Assembly (NCBI GenBank): GCA_945643635.1
Contig: CALZFC010000135.1
Location: 226,001 to 290,000, forward strand
Origin: Allodiplogaster sudhausi
Lineage: Eukaryota; Nematoda; Chromadorea; Rhabditida; Diplogasteridae
Length of the DNA: 64,000 nucleotides
Reading direction: 5' to 3'
The position numbers and the translations under genes were made by a program. Position 1 is the first letter of the stretch; the number at the start of each line of letters is the position of its first letter. The notes under the pieces are model-generated. The model worked only from the letters and a program-made list of their open reading frames with translations, was not told the origin of the DNA and searched no databases. Below, piece after piece: positions 11,701 to 21,672 of this stretch.

Positions 11701-14537
11701 TCTTCCCCTTGCTGTAGCTTACACTGTTTTTTGACTCAGATTCAGATTGCCTCCCCTTTCCAGGTTCAAATAAGAAAAATTAGTTTAACCCTCTACATCA
11801 ATAATTCCACTAAAATTCTTGTTCGGCAAACGCGCCCCGCGATTAGCGAACAAGAACAGCCATTTTATTTGATAAATCTCGACTATCCCTCCTTCATTTC
11901 GAAGTTCCCAGAGGAAAAAAGTACTGTCGATATCTGATTTTTGGCCTCCAGAAAGATCTATCCGCCCCGATAATGGGCCTCCCAAAGCCCTGCCCACTAT
12001 GTTTTGAGGAATATTTTGCGAGAAACAGCTAGGACCAAATACCTCATTCCCCACCCTAAACTTCTGGAACCTTGACAGTGGCTTTTTTCCCTAGATTCCC
12101 ATTTATTCGTCAGATGTCACTTTTTCTGGGTTGGCTATCTATCTTTTCCGTCCAAATTAGCTTACTTATTCCGGATGTCGTGATGTCATGTTTCCCAAAA
12201 GTGTGTTGATATTCAGACAAAAAGTAGTTTGTCTAGGCTCAACGTGAATTCGACGCGGAGAGGAAAGTACAGGAGAAGTACATCATGATTCCATTCGAAC
12301 CAGAGGATCTCAAGGAACTTGGACTCGATCAGAATCTACCAAAGAACGATGAACACGGAAATGGAGATGAGATGTCAGTCGGGGCCATTTCGTCGCTCTC
12401 TCTTTAATTTCAACTATTCCTTCACAGATGAACGTTTATATACAGAGATTTGTTACCAAATAACAAATTGAATTAATTTCTTCGATATCCGCGGAAACTA
12501 GTTCTATTCATTTGTGTGTTCCTGCTTGTGGTTGTGAGTAGTGAGTAATGCCACGGAATGATGTCACCGTGTTGAATTGAAGAGCGAAGACGGAGAGTGG
12601 CCCGACTGCTCCGGACGGCAAAGAACCCGAGTGGGCCAAGCTGGAGGCTGAGGTTTCTCTTCATTCTTTCACTTCTCTTCTAATCTTTGACTTCTCTTTG
12701 AATGAGTTGTGTATCGTCTCCTTTGTAGCTTCGGCGCGTGAGAGTGGAGAGGGACCGCCTCGTTGAGACCAGTCGCTCTTTCATGGACCGGAAGGAACGG
12801 GCCAAGTATTGGGGAGAAGAGGCATCTAGACGCATTCGCACACTCGAGGAGCAGGTCAACAGGACCAAGAAACAACTGGAGACGAAGATGGCCGAGGAGG
12901 AGGGACTCATGAATGAGATGGAACAGACCGGACAGGTTCGAATACTTCACGAGAAGGCTCACGAGAAAAAACATAATACTTCTTCATAATCTGGAAAATG
13001 AAAGATTGGGAATATAATGTTTTACGTAGATTTTGTTGCTCAATATCCGTTGTAATACCATGTCGATGTCGTCTTTTGTAGGCGTACGAGGAGTTGCAAG
13101 AGAATCACCAGAAGCTCGTGAATCAGATGAAGGAGAAGGAAGATCAGAATCTGAAGATGATGACAGATCGAATCTACATGAGCCAGACTCACAACAAGCT
13201 CAAGGAGGAGAAGGTCTCATTTGCTTCTTTTATCCTATCAGGGGAAAATAGGGCGGATAAGGCAAAAATTTAGATTTTCGGGTCTCTAAAATTGCGTGGG
13301 TAGTCCGCTTCGGACCTCCATTTTTACCATATTCATCCTTGTCCCATTATTTTGAATACGAGACGATTTTACTGTTCCTATCATTACTGCACTTATATTT
13401 GTTGAGAGAAGTATTTTCCAAAACCTTTAAATAGGATTTAAAACAATTCATTGGAGGTGAGATGAATTGCGATGCATATTGAATTCCCTCGTTTCTCGCA
13501 ATTATCTTTGTAGGGAATCTTGGAAGAAAGCCTTGCTGCCCTGACTAACACTCTGCATGCTCAACAACTCGAACTGAACTCCCTCCGAGACGCGCTCTCC
13601 GCGTACCACGAAAGAACACGCAAACTCGACGAGGAAAAAGCGTACGTTTCTCTCATCTTGCGATATTCACTCCCTGCTTCATTTCCTTTTCTTCTTCTCC
13701 AATTAGTAGTTGCCCCTCGTTTTGTGTTTTTTTTTTTTCTCATTTATTACTGAGCTTCTTCCTCGTTCTTGTAGTCGACTGTCGAGTGCGGTTGATAACC
13801 TTCGGAGATCACAACTCGCAGAGTCGAAAAAGAACACGGAACTGAAGGGGCAGTACGACAGACTTAGCATTAATCTCAAGGAAGTTCAATTGGTCAGCCT
13901 CTTGCTCGTGCTTCGTCCTTTTCTTTGTCATTTAATATACTAGTATTGTTGGCAAAGCTGTGGTTCTTGCAGGCACTTCAATCCAAGGTTCACGCTCACG
14001 AGAAGGCTGAATTCCGTATGAGGAGATATGAGGAAGATGTCAATAAACTGCAGAAGCAGGTCGAGAGGGCCAAGAAGAGCATCCAGGTCGGCAGCACAGA
14101 GAAGATTCTTCTCGAGGAGATTCGCACCTACAAGGTCAGTGGAGAGAGAGAGAGAGAGAGAAGAGGGGAGATAGAGAGAGGCAGTGAGAGAGAGAGAGAA
14201 GAGGCGAGATAGAGATAGGCAAGACTGAGAGAGAGAGAGAAGAGGGGAGATAAAGAGAGGCAGAGAGAGAGAGAGAGAGCGAGAGAGAGAACATGCGAGA
14301 TACAGATAGGCAAGATGGAGAGAGAGAGAAAGGAGAGACATGTGAAAGAGATGCTTTCAGGACGACTTGAACTGTCCATCGTGCAAAGTGAACAAGAAGG
14401 ACGGAGTGCTAACGAAGTGTTTCCACGTGTTCTGCATGGACTGCCTGAAGACTCGCTACGAGACGCGGCGACGGAAATGTCCGAAATGCAACGCTGCCTT
14501 TGGTGCGAATGACTTCCATCGTCTATACTTCTCGTGA
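8786..14537 (+). CDS. BRE1: BRE1 / RNF20-RNF40 E3 ubiquitin ligase for histone H2B
   Basis: Nuclear RING E3 ligase that, with RAD6/UBE2A, monoubiquitinates H2B during transcription. The N-terminus has an acidic/basic linker ([14 protein letters not shown], then AKRQR) followed by the family signature [14 protein letters not shown] leading into DEDIRLIL. A long coiled-coil body is spread over some 18 exons between 9000 and 14134. The final exon (14361-14537) carries the C-terminal C3HC4 [21 protein letters not shown], then the highly conserved end [12 protein letters not shown]. These features make the assignment secure. Introns are mostly 50-300 bp. The largest (about 11640-12237) contains a dispersed repeat. 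The stop codon straddles two units of a 25-bp tandem repeat. Confidence 0.96.
11890..12110. repeat. Dispersed repeat, copy A (BRE1 intron)
   Basis: This intronic segment shares an ordered series of blocks with 41735-41955 in a ZER1 intron: TTCCCA, GGAAAAAAG, GTACT, TCGAT, CTGATTTT-like sequence, then AATACCTC, TTCCCCACCCTA, CTTCTGG and TGGCTTTT. The order and spacing are similar, so the two are diverged copies of one non-coding interspersed element. I found no open frame or terminal repeat in it. Confidence 0.65.
14141..14336. repeat. (GA)n microsatellite with higher-order period in the last BRE1 intron
   Basis: GA runs alternate with GGCAGTGAGAG-, GGCAAGACTGAG- and AGAGGGGAGATA-type spacers, indicating duplication of roughly 60-bp units. 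It fills the intron immediately before the RING exon. Confidence 0.85.
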
Positions 14538-14635
14538 CTTCCAAGGTCTGTACTTCTCACGACTTCTATCGTCCGTATTTCTCATGACTTCCATCGTCTG
14601 TTCTTCTCACGAGTTCTATCGTCTGTACTTCTCTT
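14511..14635 (+). repeat. 25-bp tandem repeat, five copies, starting in the last BRE1 codons
   Basis: Five consecutive 25-mers begin at 14511, 14536, 14561, 14586 and 14611. Each resembles GACTTCCATCGTCTATACTT followed by CTCGT. The first encodes the conserved C-terminal residues DFHRLYFS plus the T of the stop codon. The remaining four are diverged copies in the 3' UTR. Confidence 0.93.
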
Positions 14636-15028
14636 GACATCTCCCCTCCCCCTTCCAGCTTGTCAGTTGTTCCTTTCACTCCGCGGGTATTCCACCTTGT
14701 TCTTTCCTCCTTCGTTATCCTCCTCTAATTTGCTTGTCTCTTTGTATCTGTCCTGGAACGCGGGCCTTTCGCTGTGTTGTATGTACCCTTCTTTACTTTT
14801 CCAGTCCATTCTCGGGCCTGGTCTGGCAGGTTGCTTCCCATGTTTCATACAGTTGTTATATAGCAGAAATTTTATCGTAGGCATGCCACTCATACATTTA
14901 TACTAGACTAGTGCATGTTTTTGCCTTTTTAAGAGTTTGCATATTTTTTACCGTTTTATTTATTTTCATTCATTTTAGATAAGATATTGAATAACTGGAA
15001 ATGGTGATGACTATAATGATGATGTATA
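14636..15028. other. Spacer between convergent genes
   Basis: The 3' flank of BRE1. AT content increases rightwards. I see no gene here; short open frames on both strands lack any recognisable motif. Confidence 0.5.
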
Positions 15029-15082
15029 TGGTAGTTTGGTAATCTCTCGTGGTAGACACTCATTCGAATCCTCGTTGGGGGT
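15029..15082 (+). pseudogene. tRNA-like relic or tRNA-derived SINE head
   Basis: The segment has an A-box-like stretch (TAGTTTGGTAATC), a CTCTCGTGGTAGAC anticodon-arm-like piece and a B-box-like ATTCGAATCC followed by CTCGTTGGGG, in tRNA order. The anticodon region looks shortened and no acceptor stem can be closed, so it is not a functional tRNA. It could be coincidental. Confidence 0.35.
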
Positions 15083-15454
15083 TTTATGCATCTCTTGGGA
15101 CGCCTTCCATTTACTTTTAACACATTTAATATATTGAGTTAGTAATATCTTCTACTCCACTTACACCGAGTGTTTCTCGTCTCGCTCTCTTCTTCTATCA
15201 TTAACAGAATGAAGCCATTCATTTCATAGTCAGTTTTACCATTAAGAAAGCAGTCGGAAGAAGAAAGAAAAGTTGTATTATTAGCCCCGATGGGCAGGTT
15301 CATCTCACAGTTCACTGTGGCCAGAGGATGGTGATCGCATGAAGGGACAGCCTCCTTCTGATGAGGAGGCAGCACGGAGAGATGAGAGAGCATCCATCTG
15401 AAGAGAGTGAGAGGGAGAGAAAGGGAGAGAGAGTTACCTGGGTAGGGAGAGGAG

Positions 15455-17280
15455 TCAGCAGAGAGGGGTCAGCAGGCAGCTCAACTTGTTGTGTGCCGAA
15501 GACTCGATTGACATGAGCAAGTTGTAGATTCCGCAGTGGATGGACTCCGAAGGGAGAGAGGAGCACTCAAAGGGAAAGACACTGATATGAGAAGAGCCAG
15601 AGAAGAACTGACGGTCCGGCTCCATCTCACGAGTTGCCTTCAGCCACTCGGATATCTCTTCTGGGGTGTTCGTTTCATCCAACTCGAGGTGCCACACTTT
15701 CTCCTGATAATGGTGAATAATTTAAAAATAAATGAATAGGGGAAGTGTGGAGAATAAAGAAGGTACGGACTTTGTCGAAAAGCACGAGGTGCGGTCCCTC
15801 TGGAAGAGCCAGCGAAGTCCTCACCAAATCTGCTCCACCTCCTAATCTTTCCCTACAATACTTTTCTTGTTGTCGTATTATCGAGAAGAGAATGCAGTAA
15901 CTCGTGAATGAATCCGCAGATCAAAGAAGAAGTTGAAGCAGCGAAGAAAGCGAAGGAAGAAGAGTCGAAGGAGGAAGGAGAAAGGAGAACTGCCAGAGGA
16001 GCACGAGAACGAAGGATAGCTGAGGAACTCAGCCCACCAGTCAGATTCACCTAGGTATGGGAGATGAGAGACAGAAAGAGGGAGAGAGATAAGGAAAGAG
16101 AGAAAGATAGAGAAAAGGACAGACAATAGAAGGCAAAGAAGACGAGACGATGAAAGAAGCGATGGAGTGAGGATTGAACTCGTCGATGAAATCATGACGC
16201 TTCTTTTTCTCGCCATTACGGTAAGTCGAGATGACTGGGACGCCGATGCTGAAGAACATGGAAATGATATGGAAACAGGTCAAGTTAGAACTAGAACTTA
16301 CTCGGTCTTAATGGAGTAGAAGAGGAAGTACTGGCCAAGCAGATGGTCGGAAACAGCTTGGAAGTGACGGAAAGCCTGGTCATCTTCCGAGGGGAACACG
16401 CCTACTGTAATCGACGGCACTCTCCGACCGTCTACCCAGCCTGGACAGACAGAGAATGAGCGAGAAAGAAATGTCAGCATTAAGAATGCTCACCTTTCTT
16501 AATTCTCTTCATGTCCTCTCCACTGCCAACTCTTCGTAGTCCTCCAGCGAGGATCCTTGAAAGAGACAAAAAGTGAGAAGCAGCGACCGATCAACTAACA
16601 TGTCCAGCCATTGCGAATAGAAATCGACATCGGCCATTTCTTCGAGAGATGCCACTTTTATTCCGTGGCGGAAGGCGACGAGAGAGTGGAGATCGCGAGA
16701 CGACAGAGAAGAACAGAAATCGGCCGAGGAGTGGCAGGCTACAGACGCCAGCACCAGCTTCTTCTGCAATCCTCTCTCTCCTCTTTCTCTCTGTCCTCTC
16801 TCTCTCCTCTCTCTCTATCGCTCCTTTCCTCGACACACATATTTCTTCTATACCACTTCAATGTATGTACTTACGTTCTCTGCAAGCTCTTCATCAATTG
16901 TGACAGAAAGATTGGCGAAAAGTGAGAATGCGTGAAGGCTGACTGAATCTGCTGAAAGTCATAGAAGGTGAAGAATATATGGAAGACTGAGAAAGAAGAG
17001 AGAGAGGGAGAGAGAGAGAGAGAGAGAGGGGAAGACAGTGAGAGAAGAGAAAGGAAAAAAAAGAGAAAGAGAAAAGGAAAGAGAAAGAGAGATTAAACCA
17101 AAGGCCATGACTTTGACTCCAGAAGAGCAGAATGAGATAGTGTGCCCGAGCGAGTGCCGAGTCCATCTCGTCCTCGCTTGTCAACTCTCTCAGACGATGA
17201 GTCTGAACTTCCAGGCCAGACGGATTCCTGATGAAGTCAAGAACTATGACGAACTTATTCTAACTTGCATTCTCTCTCTC

Positions 17281-17311
<31 letters not shown>

Positions 17312-18885
17312 TTACAATACATGCACACTTTTAAATCCCTTTGTTCATCTCGCGTTCTCTTCACCTCTTACTGAATGAGCAGCTTCAAGGGGATGCCATT
17401 AGAGTGTCAGGAACATACGATTTCTCTCTCCATCGTTCCACCTCGTCTCTCTCTCTCTCCCTCCTCTTTCTCCCTCCCTCCTCTCGCCATCTTTCTGTCC
17501 CATCTCTCTCTCTCTATATCTTCCTCCTCTCTCTCTCTCTCCCTCTTTGTCGTCTGTGAGGTGCAAAAGGAAAGTAGTAAATGGGTGTGAGTGTGGAGAA
17601 GGGAATGAGGAATGAGGAGTGCCTGGGTGCTTCTTCACTGAACGGCATCCGGAGACTGACCTCAGCTGCAGCAACGATGTATCAATGGTGGAGAGGCGAA
17701 GAGGAGAGATGGCAAGGGGCGGAGCAAGTGGCGGAGAGGGGGAGGGGGAAGAAGGAGAGGAAGCCGCAGCAAGCTCGTCCGGAGTCAGCTCACGGACGAA
17801 GCCGACAGAGTGAGCGGCAGGAGGGGAGGCCAGCCCGGCCAGCGAGGACAGCGAGTGCCGGCTCAGGGCACTGCATAGGAACTTACTTTCATTCCTCTTT
17901 ATTCTTATGCACTTTTAATTTAGATCTCGTGTCTGTAACTTTCCGTTCCTCCTGGCTCTTGTATTGTGGACATCTTCTATTCGTATTCACTGACTCGAGC
18001 AGCGCAGCTTCAATCTTGCTCGAATCCAACCCATTCAAGTCTGCTTCCAGACTGTACACCGCCGCTCCCTTCTTCCTTCAAACGTCTCTCTCTCTCTCTC
18101 TCCGTCTCTTTCAATCTCTCTCTCTCACTGTCTTTCTCTCTCTCTCTCTCTCCTTCTCTCTGATTCGTTAAGCTTACGAGTCTTCGACACTTAGAAGGTG
18201 AAAAGGTCGTTTCAGGGCAGAGAAGTCACTGCAGCGTTCCTCTTCTGAGTCTTGTTTGCATGCAATCTAATTGTAAGAAGATTAAAAAGAATGTGAAAAT
18301 AAACAGGGAGGAAGAGATAAGAAGGCCCGATTTCTGTTCTTTTGTTTTAATACTCGTAGGAAAGTGTGTAATGCGCCCTTTTTATTTATTTATCTTTCCC
18401 TCTTTTCTCGCAATGTTAAATATGTTCGATGAATCTTCCGTCAATTCTGCCATTCTCGGAGAGCGAAATTAGACGTTTTCGACCGTTTCTATGGATAAAT
18501 CGGGGAGAAATGAGATGGAGAGGGAGAGAGTGGAAATGGTGTGTTAAATAGGAGATATTTAGTGAGAGACTCAGATCTATTGTCTCGGACATCTTCCATT
18601 TAAACATCCTGGATGAAGCTTGAATGTCAAGAGATAAAAAGGCGTTATAAAAGACTAAGAGGAGGAATACTAACATTCTGATTGTCTAGCGTGAGCATCG
18701 TCTGCTGGGCCAGTCTAGTCCGCAACTTGCGCAGTTCTTCCACCACCAAATGAGCAAAGGAGTCATCTCAATAGACAGAATATGTACATCCCATCCACTC
18801 TCTCTCTCTCTCTCTCATTCTCTCTCTCTCTCATTCTCGCTCTCTCTTTCTCTCTCTTTCCCTCCCTCTCTCTCTCTCTTTCCCT

Positions 18886-18937
<52 letters not shown>

Positions 18938-19138
18938 CTCGCAATGAGTTTCAATCTACTCTTCTTTCGTGAGAAGAAGAACGAAGAAGGGAAGTCGTGC
19001 CAACCTGGATCGAAGTGATGGATGAAGGATGTCTGAATGAAGTAAGGCAGAGGATGAGCGGATGGAGGTAGAGAACCAGGTTCAGAATTCACTGCACTTG
19101 GACGGCGACCAGCCAGGTGAGGGCATTGACTACTGAAG

Positions 19139-19178
<40 letters not shown>

Positions 19179-19420
19179 CGGAGAGAGAGACGGAGAGAGA
19201 GAGACGGAGAGAGACAGAGAGAGAGAGAGAAATAAGGAATTACTATAATCGGTAGTGATGCTGACTTGATTACTGCTAGATTCGTGAAGGCGGCAAGAAG
19301 AATTGCCTGAGAGAACATTGAACTGACAAAATTGGTGTTGGCAGACACTGAAAAGGGGAAGAGAAGTGAGAGATTTAGAGAAGACGCAGCAGAGAGAGCT
19401 CCTTCAGTTTTCAAGGACAT
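15455..19420 (-). CDS. Multi-thioredoxin-fold, PDI-like protein (TXNDC16-like?)
   Basis: Minus-strand exons join into thioredoxin-fold units. One unit comprises LTSEDEMDSALARAH then YLILLFWSQSH (about 17180-17110), VSLHAFSLFANLSV (about 16950), and KKLVLASVACHSSADFCSSL leading to VAFRHG (about 16770-16640). This is a canonical beta-alpha-beta Trx order, but CxxC is replaced by SHADS. A PDI b-domain-like unit follows, with SITVGVFPSEDDQAFRHF, GQYFLFYS, GVPVISTYRNGEKKKRHDF and ASFIVSSSLP (about 16450-16130). Downstream comes GPHLVLFDK, then a WHLELDETNTPEEISEWL exon ending at a stop at 15455; other C-terminal splices are possible. Upstream exons (about 17870-17600, 18745-18660, 19090-18990, 19345-19250) are less certain and I have not found the signal peptide or start. 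A non-catalytic ER redox-fold chaperone is the likeliest role. Confidence 0.5.
16985..17095. repeat. GA-rich simple repeat (intron)
   Basis: GA/GAAA-rich tract between two thioredoxin-unit exons of the minus-strand gene. Confidence 0.8.
17268..17312. repeat. (CT)n microsatellite
   Basis: Pure CT run, followed by further CT-rich blocks up to about 17550, in an intron of the minus-strand PDI-like gene. Confidence 0.85.
18799..18933. repeat. (CT)n microsatellite with CCCTCC interruptions
   Basis: CT-rich tract in the 5' half of the PDI-like gene. Its reverse-strand ORFs are artefacts. Confidence 0.88.
19137..19232. repeat. (GA)n microsatellite with GACGGAGAGA units
   Basis: GA runs punctuated by ACGGAGAGAGAG units. 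Confidence 0.88.
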
Positions 19421-19707
19421 CCCCGGTGTTCAGATAGAAAGAGAAAGTTTGGAAAGAGAAAGAGAATGAACTAGCGAGAGGGAGAGAGATAGATGAGGGC
19501 GAAAAAGGCCGATAGGTGATTGATCGTATTCGGGTACCACTCGAGCACTATTTGTGTCAAAGGGACAATTCTAGTGGAATGTACTTGTATTCCAAATTAT
19601 TTATTCTAGCGATATGCTCGAGAGAACATTGAACCGACAAAATTGGAAATGTATCGAATTTCCAAAATATATTTAATTGGCATTGGTGGGATCGAGCACA
19701 ACTCGGG

Positions 19708-19793
19708 GAGAAATGAGAGAGAGAGAGAGAACGAGAGAAGAAAACGAGAAAAACGAGAGAGAGAGAGAGATAGAGAAAACGAGAACACGTGAG

Positions 19794-19828
<35 letters not shown>

Positions 19829-19943
19829 GAGAAGAGAACGAGAAAAACGAGAGAAAGAGAGATATATAGAGAAAACGAGAACACGTGAGAACGAAAGAGA
19901 GAGAGAGAGAAGGAGAGAGAGAAGGGAGAGAGAAAACGAGAAA

Positions 19944-19981
<38 letters not shown>
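19708..19981. repeat. GA-rich minisatellite
   Basis: Repeating blocks of GAGAACGAGA, GAAAAACGAGAG and GAGAAAACGAGAACACGTGA. The larger block (about 19745-19810) is duplicated at about 19838-19895. Confidence 0.85.
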
Positions 19982-19982
<1 letters not shown>

Positions 19983-20227
19983 AGATGAGAGCGAGAAAGA
20001 GATAGGAAAGAGCCAACTCTGACGACATCTGAATCGTGCTTTCACGCAGACTTCCGTAACGGAAAGAAGAAGAAGAGGAAGAAAGGAGAAGATGGCCAAA
20101 ATCTCTGGGAGGATAGCGCGAAAAGTAAGCAAGGAAAAAGAAGATGTCAACTTTCCTTCGTTCTCTTCATTTTATTCTTTCTTTCCCTTATCTCAGGTCC
20201 GATCAACTTCATCGAGTCATTCACATA

Positions 20228-20365
20228 TTCTCGCTCTCTCTCTATCTCGCTCTCTCTTTCCTTCTCTCTCTCTTCCTCTCTCTCTATATCACTCTCTTTC
20301 CTTCTCTCTCTCCCTCTCTCTCTATATCACTCTCTCTCTTTCCTTCTCTCTCCCTCAATCTCACT
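20228..20365. repeat. CT-rich repeat with TATATCACTCTC units
   Basis: CT tract with a recurring CTCTCTATATCACTCTCTTT unit. Confidence 0.85.
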
Positions 20366-21171
20366 ATCTATCGTAATCTCGATATATCTGAGTCAAGTAG
20401 GTTTTATAGCTAGAGAATAACTGTAGAAACTTATGCAATAGCGGTAGCAAACTTTGAACTTGTTCACTTTGCATATCAACCTCGAGATCTTCACTCACTT
20501 GAACACTGGCGCTCTCCGCGGTCTTTTCCCTTCACATCTAGTCGATTTTTTTCCTTAGGGCGAATTCCAAATGGGTAGAGAGCGTCTTTCATTATAATTG
20601 CTGTTGAATTTAAGGCAGACCACAGGGCAGGAAGAATGAAGCAGACAGAAAGGGAGAGGGAGATAGAAAGTGAGAGCGGGAGAGAGAGAGAGAGAATGAG
20701 AGAGAGAGATTACAAATCAGACATAGAAAATGTAAAAAAAAGGTAACTTACCTTTGTGGTAAGATAAGATAGGTTTAAGAATTAAAGATAAGACAAAGAT
20801 AGGCGCACTACAAAACTGTCTTAGCATGGATTTGGAGATTGACTTGTTCCTGGCTCTCTCCTTCAACCTCGTCAAGATATCGCATCTCTCCAGTAGAATA
20901 AGGGCCCAGTTGCCTGTGCTCATCAAATTTTTGCTATTCTTGCTTTCTCTTTCGTCTGCTCCAGCTTTGCAGTTTTAATAATGTTGCGGTGATATGAAAT
21001 GAAATATTGAAATATTTGAAAGAATAATGTCACTCTGTCTAACTGCCCTGAAATTCGAATACATTTCCGTAACTCATGCTAATTTCGCTTTCGATGAGCG
21101 CTGGCTTGAATAATCTGAGGCGCAAGACATTCTCGTGTGGATATGCCTATCATGGACATCCCATCATATGC
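20366..21171. other. Unassigned region upstream of the insulin-like gene
   Basis: No gene can be supported here. A plus-strand ORF at 20826-20978 (51 codons) ends in a leader-like hydrophobic stretch (LLFLLSLSSAPALQF), and the opposite strand has charged open frames at the same place. These may be 5' exons of the PDI-like gene, but the two readings compete and neither has a recognisable motif. Confidence 0.4.
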
Positions 21172-21557
21172 AGGAAGGCGGGATGGGAAAACGTGCAGCA
21201 GGGAGTCATGAGTGCGGAGTGTTCGTGCTGCTGCTTCTCCTCGAGGGCATCCACTCCTTCTCTCTCTTCCCATTCTCTCCACACCACAATGCATTTCCTC
21301 CCTCCACAACCTCCCAACCACGACCAGGAACACTCAAGCTCTGTCCTCCAGGTAGGAAGAAGCCTTCATTTGAGTGCGAGCCTTCCTTGTTCTTTCCAGG
21401 CGGGCCCTCGTTCATGGATGCCTTCACTCTCATCTGCCCTATGAGAAGGCGACGACGGCGTTCCACGGGAGAGAAGATCGAAGAGACAATGCAACAGTGT
21501 TGCCTTGCCGGATGTCATTTTCATGATATTTTCCGAGTCTGCAACCCATTTCTCTAA
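21172..21557 (+). CDS. Insulin-like peptide precursor (ATG at 21183)
   Basis: A secreted prohormone of the insulin/relaxin superfamily. A 3' splice site (ATATGCAG) ends at 21173 and ATG follows at 21183. The precursor starts MGKRAAGSHECG and continues with the hydrophobic core VFVLLLLLEGI, a secretion signal. After a Pro/Ser spacer comes the B-chain with two cysteines, LCPPGGPSFMDAFTLIC, then PM and six arginines (a furin-type site). Next is the A-chain with the exact superfamily spacing CC-x3-C-x8-C: CCLAGCHFHDIFRVC, ending NPFL and stop. A phase-1 intron of 48 bp (21352-21399, GTAGGA...TTTCCAG) splits the B-chain. There is almost no C-peptide. The B-chain Cys spacing is 14 residues rather than the 11 of vertebrate insulin. 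The ligand would act on an insulin-type receptor. It converges on RPS3A 115 bp downstream. Confidence 0.85.
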
Positions 21558-21672
21558 ATCTCCCCCAAACTTCAACGAATATTCACGTAATCCCAATAAA
21601 GCCTCCAGTTGTTTGTATCATGACCTTTTGTAAAAGCGGCAACAACAAACTTTATCCGCAATAACAAACAAC

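Noticed and set aside
15887..16054. Plus-strand Lys/Glu-rich frame ending at TAG, with an acceptor-like CCGCAG
   Set aside because: It lies within the minus-strand PDI-like gene and no plus-strand exon leads into it. It could be an antisense exon, but the evidence is only composition.
17038..17334. Plus-strand frame containing MTLTPEEQNEIVCPSECRV
   Set aside because: The opposite strand of the same segment encodes a thioredoxin-fold beta strand and helix that joins its neighbours, so this is taken as the shadow.
21206..21466. Minus-strand ORF over the insulin-like gene
   Set aside because: It has no recognisable features, whereas the plus strand encodes all the insulin cysteines with a matching splice pair.
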